From Roseivivax marinus (GTDB lineage: Bacteria; Pseudomonadota; Alphaproteobacteria; Rhodobacterales; Rhodobacteraceae), in contig NZ_FOAI01000002.1 of NCBI RefSeq assembly GCF_900109705.1, forward strand, positions 1 through 64,000: a stretch of DNA of 64,000 nt, given 5' to 3'. Below, piece after piece: positions 53,383-63,053 of the stretch; position 1 is the first letter of the stretch; each line of letters begins with the position of its first letter. The position numbers were made by a program, and so were the translations under genes. The notes under the pieces were generated by a model. The model worked only from the letters and a program-made list of their open reading frames with translations, did not search any database and had not been told where the DNA came from.

Positions 53383-55443
53383 ATGTTTGCTTTTCGTGGC
53401 GCGCAGCCCTCGAACCCGTCGGACGCCATCGCCCGCCGCGCCATCGAGCGCACGCACCTGATCCTGCACCTGACCAGGGACGGCCGCATCGTCCGCGGCA
53501 ACGCCCGCATGGCCGAGGCGCTCGGTCGCGACAAGCTGGAACTGACGGGCCGCAGCCTGCATGACCTCATCCGCCAGCAGGATCGGGACGCGGCATGGTT
53601 CGCGGACCTCCTGCGCCGCATCGCGCGGGGCGAGGACGTGACCCGCATTTTCGCCGTGCAGACCGCGAGCGGCGAGGAACGCTGGTTCTCGGCCGTCTTC
53701 TGCAAGGTCGACGACGATCCCGAAACGCAGGCGCTTTGCGTCGCGCGGGACATTACCGAACATCACCTCGCACGGCGGGAGAACCGCAGCCACACCGACG
53801 CCCTGAAGCGATCGATGGCTGTCATCGAGTTCGACCTCGACGGCACCATTCTCGATGCCAACGAGCAATTCCTGAAAACGGTTGGCTACACGCGAGACGA
53901 GGTCGTGGGCAAACATCACCGCATCTTCATGCCCCGGTCCGAGGCCGCAACGCAGGACTACGCCAAGTTCTGGACCGACCTCGCCGCGGGCCGGTCCCGC
54001 TCCGGCCTGATGGAGCGGGTCGGCAAGGGCGGACGCCACGTGTTCCTTCAGGCCAGCTACGAGACGCTGAAGGACCCCGACGACAAACCGTTCCGCGTTG
54101 TGAAATACGCCTTCGACGTCACCCGGGCGAAAGACCTGGAACGCGACTGCCTCGACCAGATCGAGGCCATCCAGATGGTCCAGGCGGTGATCGAGTTCGA
54201 GCCCGACGGCACGGTCCGCACCGCGAACGACCTGTTTTGCTCGCTGATGGGCTATGCCCAGTCGGAGATTGCCGGGAAGCATCACCGCATCTTTCTCGAA
54301 CCCGCCGAGGCGGCCAGCGCGGACTACCAGACTTTCTGGCCGGCGCTTCGCGCGGGCGAGAAGAAGTCGGGCGAGTTCGTCCGCCGCGACAAGGCCGGCA
54401 ACCCGGTCTACATCCGCGCAAGCTACAACCCGATCCGCAACGCGGCGGGCGAGGTGGTCAAGGTCGTGAAGTTCGCCGTCGACACCACGCAGTTGCGCGT
54501 CGCCGCCGACAGCGTCCGCGACGGGCTGGAGCGACTGGCCGAGGGGCGGCTCGACGTCGAGATCACGCAGCCGCTCGGTGACCTCGACGCGATCCGCGTG
54601 AACTTCAACACCTCCGTGTCGCGGATCCGCGAGATCATCGGGCAGGTGACCGGCCACACCGCCGAGGTCGCCGGAGAGGCACGCGCCATCGCCTCCGCCA
54701 CGGACCAGCTGGCACGCCGGACAGAGCGTCAGGCCGCCACGCTGGAAGAGAACACCGCGGCCCTGCAAGAGCTGACAACCTCGGTGAAGGGATCGGCCGA
54801 ATCCGCCGCCGAGGCCCGTCGCCGCGCCACCAGCGCCATGGACGACACCGAACGCTCGGGCGAGGTCGTGCGCACCGCCACCGCAGCGATGGACGAGATC
54901 GCCACCTCGTCCAACAAGATCTCGTCCATCACGAGCCTGATCGACTCGATCGCGTTCCAGACGAACCTGCTCGCCCTCAACGCGGGCGTCGAGGCCGCGC
55001 GCGCCGGCGATGCCGGCCTCGGCTTCGCCGTGGTCGCCTCCGAGGTGCGGTCGCTGGCACAGCGGTCCTCCGATGCGGCGCGCGAGATCTCCGAGCTGAT
55101 AGGTGCCTCCGAGCAGCAGGTGAAGCGCGGCGTCGACCTCGTGAAAAAGACCGGGGAAGCCCTGTCCGCCATCCAGCGCAAGGTGACCGACATCAACGAA
55201 AGCGTCGAGAGCATCGCCACCAGCGCGAGCGACCAGTCCGACCGGATCGAGGAAATGAACACTTCCGTCGGTCAACTCGACCAGGTCACGCAGCAGAACG
55301 CCGCCATGGCAGAGGAGACGAACGCCGCGATCGACTCGCTTGAACAGATGATCGCCCGGGTGTCGAGCGCACTGACCTATTTCGACCACGCCGCGGGCGA
55401 GGCAGCCGCGCCGGCCGCCCGGACCGCCAGGGCGGCCGGCTGA
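53383..55443 (+). CDS. Soluble PAS-domain methyl-accepting chemotaxis protein
   Basis: 686 residues with no membrane segments. Three PAS domains (about 20-130, 145-255, 265-375; the last two share [12 protein letters not shown] and [12 protein letters not shown], so they are duplicates) are followed by a short HAMP-like linker (about 380-435) and a long signalling coiled coil (about 445-650) with the conserved tip [20 protein letters not shown]. The KHHRIF repeat suggests heme- or flavin-type PAS sensors, but the ligand is not known. The start has GAGG 6 bases upstream. It is probably a cytoplasmic receptor. Confidence 0.88.
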   Translation: MFAFRGAQPSNPSDAIARRAIERTHLILHLTRDGRIVRGNARMAEALGRDKLELTGRSLHDLIRQQDRDAAWFADLLRRIARGEDVTRIFAVQTASGEERWFSAVFCKVDDDPETQALCVARDITEHHLARRENRSHTDALKRSMAVIEFDLDGTILDANEQFLKTVGYTRDEVVGKHHRIFMPRSEAATQDYAKFWTDLAAGRSRSGLMERVGKGGRHVFLQASYETLKDPDDKPFRVVKYAFDVTRAKDLERDCLDQIEAIQMVQAVIEFEPDGTVRTANDLFCSLMGYAQSEIAGKHHRIFLEPAEAASADYQTFWPALRAGEKKSGEFVRRDKAGNPVYIRASYNPIRNAAGEVVKVVKFAVDTTQLRVAADSVRDGLERLAEGRLDVEITQPLGDLDAIRVNFNTSVSRIREIIGQVTGHTAEVAGEARAIASATDQLARRTERQAATLEENTAALQELTTSVKGSAESAAEARRRATSAMDDTERSGEVVRTATAAMDEIATSSNKISSITSLIDSIAFQTNLLALNAGVEAARAGDAGLGFAVVASEVRSLAQRSSDAAREISELIGASEQQVKRGVDLVKKTGEALSAIQRKVTDINESVESIATSASDQSDRIEEMNTSVGQLDQVTQQNAAMAEETNAAIDSLEQMIARVSSALTYFDHAAGEAAAPAARTARAAG

Positions 55444-55545
55444 CGCCCACCCCGCACGGAAAGGGCGCGGCCCGGTTCCCCGAGCCACGCCCCACCTATC
55501 CGAACCGTGCGGCGTGCCGCTGCCAGCCGCACTGACCTCAGCCGG

Positions 55546-56553
55546 TCACGACCCGCCTTCGAGTGCCTCGTCGGTGATATCGTGCGTCCACGCGCCCTCG
55601 GGCTCTTCGGTGATCGCCGGGTTCTCCTCGGACACCGCCGACAGCAGCGTATCCACTGTCTGCTGGTAGGCCTCGGGATCGAGCGCGCCGTTCGAGCCCT
55701 CGGTCAGCTTGGCGACCTCGCCCATCATATAGACCTGGTGCTCGAGCGTCTGCGCGCCGGTCATGTCGTTGTCGACGACGATCTGGGCAGCCTCCTCGGG
55801 GTTCTCCTCGGCCCACTTCCAGCCCTTCATCGACGCCCGCACGAAGCGCGCCATCTTGTCCTGGAACGCCTCGTCCTCGAGGTCCTCCTCCATGACGTAG
55901 AGACCATCCTCGAGCATCCCCACGCCCTCTTCGAGGTAGTTGAAGTTGACCAGTTCCTCCTCGGTGTAGCCGGCGTCGAGGATCTGGCCATACTCGTTGT
56001 AGGTCATCGTCGAGATGCAGTCGGCCTGCCCTTGCAGAAGCGGGTCGACGTTGAACGCCTGCTTGAGGACGGTCACGCCCTCCTCGTCCGCGCCATCGGT
56101 GTCGATCCCTAGCTGCGCCATCCAGGCGTAGAACGGATACTCGTTGCCGAAGAACCAGACGCCCAGCGTGCGGCCGGGGAAGTCCTCGGGGCTCTCGACC
56201 CCGGTTTCCTTGAGGCAGGTCAGCTGAAGACCGCCGGTCGAGAACGGCTGCGCGATGTTGACGAGCGGCACGCCGCGCTCGCGCGCGGCCAGCGCCGCCG
56301 CCATCCATGTCACGATCACGTCGGCGCCCCCGCCCGCGATCACCTGCTCGGGCGCGATGTCCGGGCCGCCCGCCTTGATCGTCACGTCGAGGTTCTCTTC
56401 TTCGTAGAACCCCTGGTCTTCGGCCACGTAGTAGCCGGCGAACTGGGCCTGCGTGACCCATTTCAGCTGCAGCGTGACCGCATCCATGTCCTGTGCCGCG
56501 ACCGGCGCGGCAAGCCCCGCGGCCAGTGCGCCCGCGATGAGTTGCGTCTTCAT
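55546..56553 (-). CDS. ABC transporter substrate-binding protein (NMT1/THI5-like)
   Basis: 335 residues: signal peptide (MKTQLIAGALAAGLAAPVAAQ), then the NMT1/THI5-like fold (QLKWVTQAQFAGYYVAEDQGFYEEE, VQLFMPN-like segments replaced by TLGVWFFGNEYPFYA). It should bind its ligand in the periplasm and deliver it to the two permeases upstream. The family binds pyrimidine-like ligands in several systems; the neighbouring dihydropyrimidinase and carbamoylase point to pyrimidines or hydantoins. It ends this operon. Confidence 0.88.
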   Translation of the reverse strand: MKTQLIAGALAAGLAAPVAAQDMDAVTLQLKWVTQAQFAGYYVAEDQGFYEEENLDVTIKAGGPDIAPEQVIAGGGADVIVTWMAAALAARERGVPLVNIAQPFSTGGLQLTCLKETGVESPEDFPGRTLGVWFFGNEYPFYAWMAQLGIDTDGADEEGVTVLKQAFNVDPLLQGQADCISTMTYNEYGQILDAGYTEEELVNFNYLEEGVGMLEDGLYVMEEDLEDEAFQDKMARFVRASMKGWKWAEENPEEAAQIVVDNDMTGAQTLEHQVYMMGEVAKLTEGSNGALDPEAYQQTVDTLLSAVSEENPAITEEPEGAWTHDITDEALEGGS

Positions 56554-56594
56554 GTAGTACCTCCTTGTCGGTTCCGACTTCTCGCCCGCCGTTC

Positions 56595-57440
56595 TCAGGA
56601 GCGGTGCGACGGGTGCCAGAACGTGACCCGTGTCTCGAGTGCGGTGATCGCGCCGTAGAACAGCGTCCCCGCCAACGCCGCCACGACAATTTCCGCCCAG
56701 ACCATGTCGAGCGCAAGCTGCCCCACGGAGGTCGAGATGCGGAAACCGACGCCGCGGATCGGAGAGCCGAAGAACTCGGCGACGATCGCGCCGATCAGCG
56801 CCAGCGTGGTGGAAATCTTCAGCCCGTTGAAGATGAACGGCATCGCCGCCGGCAGCCGCAGCTTCACGAGCCCCTGCCAGTAGGAAGCCCCGTAGGTCCG
56901 CATCAGGTCGCGCTGCATGGCTCCGGTATCGGCAAGTCCCGCGACCGTGTTCACCAGCATCGGGAAGAACACCATCACCACGACCACCGCGGCCTTCGAT
57001 TCCCAGTCGAATCCGAACCACATCACGAGGATGGGCGCGGTGCCGACGATGGGCAGCGCCGCCATGAAGTTGCCCACCGGCAGCAGGCCGCGGCGCAGGA
57101 AGGCAAAGCGATCGGCCACGATCGCCACCCCCACCGCGGCAAGGCAGCCGATGACGTAGCCCGACAGCGCGCCCTTGAGGAAAGTCTGGACGAAGTCCTC
57201 CCACAGTGTCCCGAAGCGGGCCACGAAGGTCTCGGCGATCACCGAAGGCGCGGGCAGGATCACCATCGGCACGTCGAGCCCGCGCACGATGAGCTCCCAC
57301 ATGCCCAGAAGCGTCGCGCCGAAGATCAGCGGCACGGCCAGCCGTGTCACCGCACCATTCCGGCCCGGCCCGTTGGCCAGTTGTGCGTTCAGCGCCCAGG
57401 CGGCCGCCCACAGCACGAATGCGAATATCACCAGCGTCAT
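56595..57440 (-). CDS. ABC transporter permease (BPD type), second permease
   Basis: 281 residues with about six membrane segments and the EAA-like loop (SYWQGLVKLRLPAAMPFIFNG) that contacts the ATPase. The ATG at 57440 starts the first segment (MTLVIFAFVLWAAAWALNAQ). It lies between the other permease and the substrate-binding protein and forms half of the membrane channel. Confidence 0.9.
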   Translation of the reverse strand: MTLVIFAFVLWAAAWALNAQLANGPGRNGAVTRLAVPLIFGATLLGMWELIVRGLDVPMVILPAPSVIAETFVARFGTLWEDFVQTFLKGALSGYVIGCLAAVGVAIVADRFAFLRRGLLPVGNFMAALPIVGTAPILVMWFGFDWESKAAVVVVMVFFPMLVNTVAGLADTGAMQRDLMRTYGASYWQGLVKLRLPAAMPFIFNGLKISTTLALIGAIVAEFFGSPIRGVGFRISTSVGQLALDMVWAEIVVAALAGTLFYGAITALETRVTFWHPSHRS

Positions 57441-57543
57441 TTCGGCCCTCCGGCTTCTTCTTGGCGGAAACATCCTCGGGGGGGCCACCGCAGGTGGTGG
57501 GGGGCCGACAGCCGCCCTGCCCTGTCCGTCACGCGCATCCCGG

Positions 57544-58545
57544 TCATGTCGTCATCCCCATCCGGCCCAGCAAAGCGCGCTCGATCACGCCAAGCAGCCC
57601 GACGCAGAGCGCGGCGAGGATCGCGGCGGCGAAGAGTGCGGCCCAGATCTGTTCGGTTTGGCCATAGTAGCTGCCGGCCAGAAGCCGCGCGCCCAACCCC
57701 GCCGACGCGCCGGTGGGCAGCTCGCCGACGATGGCCCCGATCAGCGAGGCGGCGATGCCGATCTTCAGCGACGCGAAGAGGTAAGGCATCGACGAAGGCA
57801 GCCGAAGCTTCCAAAACGTCTGCCCCTTCGTGGCGCCGTAGGTCGCCATCAGGTCGAGGTCCATCCCGTTGGGGCTCCGCAGTCCCTTCACCATGCCGAC
57901 GACCACGGGGAAGAACGACAGGTAGGCCGAGATGATCGCCTTCGGGACGATGCCCTGGATGCCCACGGAGTAGAGCACCACGATGATCATCGGCGCGATG
58001 GCGATGATCGGCACCGTCTGGCTGACGATGGCCCAAGGCATCACGCTCATGTCCATCACGCGCGAATGCACGATCCCGACCGCCAGCGCGATGCCGAGAA
58101 CAGTACCGAAAACGAAGCCGAGAAGGGTCGCCGAGAGCGTCACCCAGCCGTGCCAGATCAGGCTGCGGTTGGAGGTCACGGGCTCTCCGACGGTGCCCGC
58201 CCACAGTTCGGCCGCGACCTGGTGTGGGGCCGGCAGGCGCGCACGGTCCTGATCGAAGGCCCCCGCGACGGCAACACCCGGATTACGGACAGCGAGGGCA
58301 AGCCCGCTCATGCCGCGCCTGTCGGAGGCGCTCTCGGGCGAGACGGCGACGTCGGCCCGGGCCGCCTGCAGAACCGAATTGGACGCATTCATCGGGATGC
58401 AGGCCAGGTACCAGATCGCCAGCAGGGCCGCGACCACGGTCACCACGGGCAGGAGCGCGTGGGAAAAGCCGCGCGCCCAGAGCGCCACGCGCCCAGAGCG
58501 GCCGATCCCAGCGCCCTGCGCAGCGAGAGGGGCGGTGTCGGTCAT
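57544..58545 (-). CDS. ABC transporter permease (BPD type), first permease
   Basis: 333 residues, six to seven membrane segments, with the EAA-like loop (GATKGQTFWKLRLPSSMPYLF) typical of these permeases. The two permeases are similar in their loops and probably form a heterodimer. The gene lies between the ATPase and the second permease on the same strand. Confidence 0.9.
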   Translation of the reverse strand: MTDTAPLAAQGAGIGRSGRVALWARGFSHALLPVVTVVAALLAIWYLACIPMNASNSVLQAARADVAVSPESASDRRGMSGLALAVRNPGVAVAGAFDQDRARLPAPHQVAAELWAGTVGEPVTSNRSLIWHGWVTLSATLLGFVFGTVLGIALAVGIVHSRVMDMSVMPWAIVSQTVPIIAIAPMIIVVLYSVGIQGIVPKAIISAYLSFFPVVVGMVKGLRSPNGMDLDLMATYGATKGQTFWKLRLPSSMPYLFASLKIGIAASLIGAIVGELPTGASAGLGARLLAGSYYGQTEQIWAALFAAAILAALCVGLLGVIERALLGRMGMTT

Positions 58546-58666
58546 GACGTCCCTCCCCTCTGCTCGGCCGCCGCGCGAGCGGCGCCGCCGGGTGCCTCAT
58601 GCTGGAGCGTTTCGAACGCGAAAATGCCACGGGGCCCGGAATGTCCGGGCATCGACGAGCGCGCGG

Positions 58667-59443
58667 TCATGCGGCCTCCATTCCGGCGCGCAGGCCGTCG
58701 CGGACGCGATGGGCGATCTCGATGAATTCGCGGCTGTCACGAATGTCGAGCGGGCGTTCCTTCGGCAGCGGGCTGTCGATCACGTCCGAGATCCGGCCGG
58801 GGCGCGGGCTCATCACCACGATCTTGGTGGACAGGTAGACCGCCTCCGGGATCGAGTGGGTGACGAAGAGCATGGTCTTCTCGGTGCGCGCCCAGAGAGA
58901 GAGAAGCTCTTCGTTCAGGCGGTCGCGGACGATCTCGTCCAGCGCGCCGAAGGGCTCGTCCATGAGCAGGATCTCGGCATCGAAGGACAGCGCGCGTGCG
59001 ATCGAGGCGCGCTGCTGCATTCCCCCCGAGAGCTGCCAGGGATACTTCTTCTCGAACCCGTCGAGGTCCACGAGCGCCAGCGTGTCGGTGACCCGCTTCC
59101 GCTTCTCTGCCTCGGAATAGCCCATGATCTCCAGCGGCAGGCGGATGTTGCCGCCGATGGTGCGCCACGGGTAAAGGCCGGCGGCCTGGAACACGTAGCC
59201 GTAGGCGCGGGCGCGGCGGGCTTCGTCCGGCGTCATGCCGTTCACCGTGAGCGTGCCGCCGGTGGGTGCCTCGAGCCCCGCGACGCAGCGCAGGAACGTG
59301 GTCTTGCCGCAGCCCGAGGGGCCGATGAAGGAGACGAACTCGCCCTTTTCGACATCGAGGTTCACGTCCTTGAGGGCGTGGACCGGGCCGTCGTTGGTCT
59401 GGAACGTCAGGTTTAGTGACTTTGCTGAGATGACGGGGGACAT
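58667..59443 (-). CDS. ABC transporter ATP-binding protein
   Basis: 258 residues: Walker A GPSGCGKTTF, Q-loop in YVFQAAGLYPWRTI, signature LSGGMQQRASIARAL, Walker B ILLMDEPFGALDE, and the H-loop in VTHSIPEAVYLS. It powers the importer formed with the two permeases and binding protein downstream. Start at 59443 overlaps nothing but follows the small Cys-rich gene by 40 bases. Confidence 0.95.
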   Translation of the reverse strand: MSPVISAKSLNLTFQTNDGPVHALKDVNLDVEKGEFVSFIGPSGCGKTTFLRCVAGLEAPTGGTLTVNGMTPDEARRARAYGYVFQAAGLYPWRTIGGNIRLPLEIMGYSEAEKRKRVTDTLALVDLDGFEKKYPWQLSGGMQQRASIARALSFDAEILLMDEPFGALDEIVRDRLNEELLSLWARTEKTMLFVTHSIPEAVYLSTKIVVMSPRPGRISDVIDSPLPKERPLDIRDSREFIEIAHRVRDGLRAGMEAA

Positions 59444-59484
59444 GACCCCTCCCTGGCTTGTCTGTTGCGGCGCCGCGGCGCCGG

Positions 59485-59814
59485 TCACTCGCACGGGTAG
59501 AGCACGCGCTCGCCGCCCTCGTCGGGAAGGGCGATGACGACGCCGCCGCCGTCCGGCGCGCGCGAAATGCCCAGCACGAGATCGAACCGCTCGCCGTCCT
59601 CGGCGCAGGCCGCCACCAGGGTGCCGGTCTGGATGCCGGCGATCTGGCAGGTCGCGCCGCGGTAGGCGAGGTGTCCGGGCAGGATGGCGAAGCGATCCTC
59701 GGGCACGCTCTGGTCGCCGGCCACGTGCGCGCAGCCAGCCTCGGTTCCAAGCACCGCCTGAGCCTGTGCCGATGTCGCGGCGCAAAGCGCCGCGAGGATC
59801 GCGAGCGTGCGCAT
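59485..59814 (-). CDS. Small exported Cys-rich protein in the pyrimidine operon
   Basis: 109 residues with a signal peptide (MRTLAILAALCAATSAQAQ). The mature protein has four Cys (EAGCAHV, ATCQIAG, VAACAED, LYPCE) that could form two disulfides. No family is recognised. Its ATG overlaps the stop of the dihydropyrimidinase gene (TGATG), so it is translated with that enzyme. A link to uptake or sensing of the pathway substrate is possible but not shown. Confidence 0.7.
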   Translation of the reverse strand: MRTLAILAALCAATSAQAQAVLGTEAGCAHVAGDQSVPEDRFAILPGHLAYRGATCQIAGIQTGTLVAACAEDGERFDLVLGISRAPDGGGVVIALPDEGGERVLYPCE

Positions 59815-61274
59815 CACACGCCCGAGGGGATGTTGAGCGGGTCGCGGTGGATTTGCTTGGGCGCGGTCAGCGCCTTCCACTTCGACAGCGCCGCGTGCGC
59901 TGACGGGAAGGCCGGGCGCGGGACGAACTTGCCGCGGCCGGGCTGCGGCTGGCTGTTCTGGCCCCAGGCCCAGATCACCTCGCCGCGGCTCAGGGTGTAG
60001 CGCGGCTGCGCCGTCACCTCGAAGCCCTCGAACACGTTGTAGTCCAGGATCGAGTGGTGGTTCGACGCGCTGATCGTCTTCTTGATCGATGGGTCCCAGA
60101 CCACCAGGTCGGCATCCGCGCCTTCGACGATCGCGCCCTTCCGGGGATAGATGTTGAGGATCTTCGCCACGTTCGAGGATGTCACCGCGACGAACTCGTT
60201 CATCGTCAGGCGGCCGGTCTCGACCCCCTGGGTCCAGAGCACGCCGAGACGTTCCTCGAGCCCGTTCGAGCCGTTCGGGATCTTGGTGAAGTCGTCCACG
60301 CCCATGCGCTTCTGCTCGGTCGAGAAGGCGGCGTGGTCGGTGGCCACCACCTGCAGGCTGCCCGCCTGCAGACCGGCCCAGAGCGAATCCTGGTGCTGCT
60401 TGTTGCGGAACGGCGGGGACATCACACGGCGCGCGGCGTGGTCCCAGTCGGTGTTGAAATATTCGCTCTCGTCGAGCGTCAGGAACTGCGCCAGCGGCTC
60501 GCCGTAGACGCGCATCCCCTTCTGGCGCGCGCGCCGGATCGCCTCGTGCGCCTGTTCGCAGGAGACGTGCACGATGTAGAGCGGCACGCCGGCGGCATCG
60601 GCGATGGTGATCGCGCGGTTGGCGGCCTCGCCCTCGAACTCGGGCGGACGGGAATACGCGTGGCCCTCGGGGCCTGTGATGCCCTGCTCGAGCATCTGCT
60701 GCTGCATGTCGGCCACCAGGTCGCCGTTCTCTGCGTGGACCATCGGCAGCGCGCCCAGCTCCTTGCAGCGCTTGAACGAGGCGAACATCTCGTCGTCCTC
60801 GATCATCAGCGCGCCCTTGTAGGCCATGAAGTGCTTGAACGAGTTGACGCCCATGTCGACGGCGTCCTTCATCTCGTTGAAGATGCTCTCGTTCCAGCCG
60901 GTCACCGCGCAGTGAAAACCGATGTCCGAGCAGATCTGGGGGCCCGACTTGCGGTGCCACTCGTTGATCGCGTTCTTGATCGAGCCGTCCGCGCCGGGCA
61001 GCACGAAATCGATGGTCATGGTGGTACCGCCGCAGGCAGCTGCCCATGTTCCGGTCTCGAACGTCTCGGCCGCAGTGGTGCCCATGAAGGGCATTTCCAT
61101 GTGGGTGTGCGGGTCGATGCCGCCGGGAATGACGTAGGCGCCCTCGGCGTCGATGGTCTCGTCGCCCTTTAGGTCCGCGCCGATCTGCTTGATCGTCTCG
61201 CCCTCGATGAGGATGTCTGCCTTGTAGGTGCGATCGGCGGTCACGATCGTGCCGTTCTTGATGACCTTGGTCAT
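59814..61274 (-). CDS. hydA: Dihydropyrimidinase (hydantoinase)
   Basis: 486 residues, amidohydrolase fold. Metal-site segments are GGIDPHTHMEMPF (HxH), the carbamylated-Lys region SFKHFMAYKG, YIVHVSCEQAHEAIRRA and VVATDHAAFS with the catalytic Asp. It opens dihydropyrimidine or hydantoin rings. The neighbouring carbamoylase (61620-62870) takes the resulting N-carbamoyl compound; together they form a reductive pyrimidine breakdown route. No dihydropyrimidine dehydrogenase gene is in the window. Confidence 0.93.
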   Translation of the reverse strand: MTKVIKNGTIVTADRTYKADILIEGETIKQIGADLKGDETIDAEGAYVIPGGIDPHTHMEMPFMGTTAAETFETGTWAAACGGTTMTIDFVLPGADGSIKNAINEWHRKSGPQICSDIGFHCAVTGWNESIFNEMKDAVDMGVNSFKHFMAYKGALMIEDDEMFASFKRCKELGALPMVHAENGDLVADMQQQMLEQGITGPEGHAYSRPPEFEGEAANRAITIADAAGVPLYIVHVSCEQAHEAIRRARQKGMRVYGEPLAQFLTLDESEYFNTDWDHAARRVMSPPFRNKQHQDSLWAGLQAGSLQVVATDHAAFSTEQKRMGVDDFTKIPNGSNGLEERLGVLWTQGVETGRLTMNEFVAVTSSNVAKILNIYPRKGAIVEGADADLVVWDPSIKKTISASNHHSILDYNVFEGFEVTAQPRYTLSRGEVIWAWGQNSQPQPGRGKFVPRPAFPSAHAALSKWKALTAPKQIHRDPLNIPSGV

Positions 61275-61362
61275 GGTATCTCCCTGTCTGTTCGTCCGGC
61301 GCGCGTTCGGGCGCGTCCTGTATGTTGTGCCCCGGCGCCGCGGTCTTGCCCGCGGCGCGGGA

Positions 61363-61623
61363 TCAGCCGTCGATATCCACGCAGACGGGGGCCCCGTTCG
61401 CGTCGCGCACGGTCTCGGCCGTGCTGGCGCCTTCGGACATGACGGCCTGGCAGCCGTTCTCGTCGATGACCAGCGTGGCGCCCTCGACGTCTTCGATCAG
61501 CGTGGTGCCGCCCACCTGCCGGATGCCCGGCTCACCGCCCGAGAACCGCGCCCCGCCGCAGGCGGCGAGGCTGAGCGCGAGGATCGCGAGGCCCAGCGTG
61601 CGGACGGCGCGTGCGGATGTCAT
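61363..61623 (-). CDS. Small lipoprotein in the pyrimidine operon
   Basis: 86 residues: a lipoprotein signal peptide with lipobox LAAC (AILALSLAACGGARFSGG) and a short polar mature part with two further Cys (DENGCQAVM and APVCVDIDG). No family is recognised. Its ATG overlaps the stop of the carbamoylase gene (ATGA), so it is translated with that enzyme. Role unknown. Confidence 0.7.
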   Translation of the reverse strand: MTSARAVRTLGLAILALSLAACGGARFSGGEPGIRQVGGTTLIEDVEGATLVIDENGCQAVMSEGASTAETVRDANGAPVCVDIDG

Positions 61624-62870
61624 TCGACGATCTCCGCCGTCTCGACCACCGCGTGCAGAAGGACGTCGGCGCCGGCCGTGGCCCACTCCTTGCTGATCTC
61701 CTCGGCCTCGTTGTGCGACAGGCCGTCGACACAGGGGCACATGACCATCGCGGTCGGCGCCACCTGGTTGATCCAGCAGGCGTCGTGCCCGGCGCCCGAG
61801 ACGATGTCGCGGTGCGAGTAGCCCAGCCGCTCGGCCGCGTCGCGCACGGCCGAAACGCAGGCCTCGTCGAAGGTGACCGGATCGAAGTGGCCCACGGGCT
61901 CGATCTCGATCCCGAGACCGAGGTCCTTCGCGATGTCCGCCGCCTCGCTCTCGAGACGCGCGCGCATGGAGTTGAGCTTGTCGAGATCGGGCGAGCGGAA
62001 GTCGATCGTGAAGACCGCCTTGCCCGGAATCACGTTGCGCGAATTCGGGTATACGTTGGCCTGCCCCACCGCCCCCACGGCGTTCGGCAGGTGATCCATG
62101 GCGATCTTGTGCACGGCTTCGGTGATCCGCGCCATGCCCAGGCCTGCATTGACCCGCATCTCCATCGGGGTGGAGCCCGTATGCGCGTCCTTGCCGGTCA
62201 GCGTGACCTGCAGCCACCACAGGCCCTGCCCGTGGGTGACGACGCCGATATCCTTCTTCTCGGCCTCGAGGATCGGGCCCTGTTCGATGTGCAGTTCGAA
62301 GAAGGCGTGCATCTTGCGGTCGCCGACGGGCTCCTCGCCGCGCCAGCCGATGCGGTCGAGTTCGTCGCCGAAGCGCTTGCCTTCGGCATCCTCGCGGGCC
62401 TCGGCCCAGTCCTGCGCGTGGACGCCCGCGAAGACGCCCGAGGCCAGCATGGCCGGGGCGAAGCGGGTGCCCTCCTCGTTGGTCCAGTTGGTAACCACGA
62501 TGGGGTGCCTGGTCTTGATCCCGAGATCGTTGAGCGAGCGCACCAGCTCGAGGCCGCCGAGCACACCCAGCACGCCGTCGTACTTGCCGCCCGTCGGCTG
62601 CGTGTCGAGGTGGCTGCCCACGTAGACCGGAAGCGCGTCGGGATCGGTGCCCTCGCGACGGGCGAACATGTTGCCCATGGTGTCGAGCCCCATCGTGCAG
62701 CCCGCGTCCTCGCACCAGGACTTGAACAGGGCGCGGCCCTCGGCGTCCTCGTCGGTCAGCGTCTGGCGGTTGTTGCCGCCCGCGACGCCCGGCCCGATCT
62801 TCGCCATTTCCATGAGGCTGTCCCACAACCTGTCGCCATCGATGCGGAGGTTTTCTCCCGGTGCTGCCAT
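61620..62870 (-). CDS. Zn-dependent N-carbamoyl hydrolase (beta-ureidopropionase / L-carbamoylase family)
   Basis: 416 residues, M20-type fold. Metal ligands lie in VGSHLDTQPTGGKYDGVLG, NEEGTRFAP, FELHIEQGP and the C-terminal GAGHDACWIN and SHNEAEEI. It hydrolyses N-carbamoyl-beta-alanine or related compounds to the free amino acid, ammonia and CO2, the step after dihydropyrimidinase. The ATG at 62870 is the first good start. It is divergent from the RutR-like regulator with an operator between them. Confidence 0.9.
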   Translation of the reverse strand: MAAPGENLRIDGDRLWDSLMEMAKIGPGVAGGNNRQTLTDEDAEGRALFKSWCEDAGCTMGLDTMGNMFARREGTDPDALPVYVGSHLDTQPTGGKYDGVLGVLGGLELVRSLNDLGIKTRHPIVVTNWTNEEGTRFAPAMLASGVFAGVHAQDWAEAREDAEGKRFGDELDRIGWRGEEPVGDRKMHAFFELHIEQGPILEAEKKDIGVVTHGQGLWWLQVTLTGKDAHTGSTPMEMRVNAGLGMARITEAVHKIAMDHLPNAVGAVGQANVYPNSRNVIPGKAVFTIDFRSPDLDKLNSMRARLESEAADIAKDLGLGIEIEPVGHFDPVTFDEACVSAVRDAAERLGYSHRDIVSGAGHDACWINQVAPTAMVMCPCVDGLSHNEAEEISKEWATAGADVLLHAVVETAEIVE

Positions 62871-62925
62871 GTCACATCCTGTTGTCGCTTCGGTCCGTCG
62901 CGCTTGACCGCGCGGGCCGTGGTTT

Positions 62926-62941
62926 TTTACCATTTGGTCAA
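62926..62941. promoter_or_regulatory. RutR-type operator between pyrimidine operon and regulator
   Basis: The 16-base site TTTACCATTTGGTCAA matches the TTGACCA-NN-TGGTCAA pattern known for the uracil-responsive regulator RutR, with one mismatch in the left half. It lies between the divergent carbamoylase operon and the rutR-like gene, and on the minus strand its TTGACC could double as a -35 box. Confidence 0.75.
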
Positions 62942-63053
62942 GGCACGATTGCAACCGGCCCGTGAGCTGTCAAGGAACGCGTCCACCGCGTCGCACCCGG
63001 ATCGGCGGAAACTTCCGCAGAGTGCATAATGAACGCGCAGCGAGGATTCGACC

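Noticed and set aside
55546-59443. Possible TPP riboswitch at the THI5-like ABC transporter
   Set aside because: No conserved thi-box elements were seen upstream of the transporter genes, and the operon context is pyrimidine breakdown, not thiamine.
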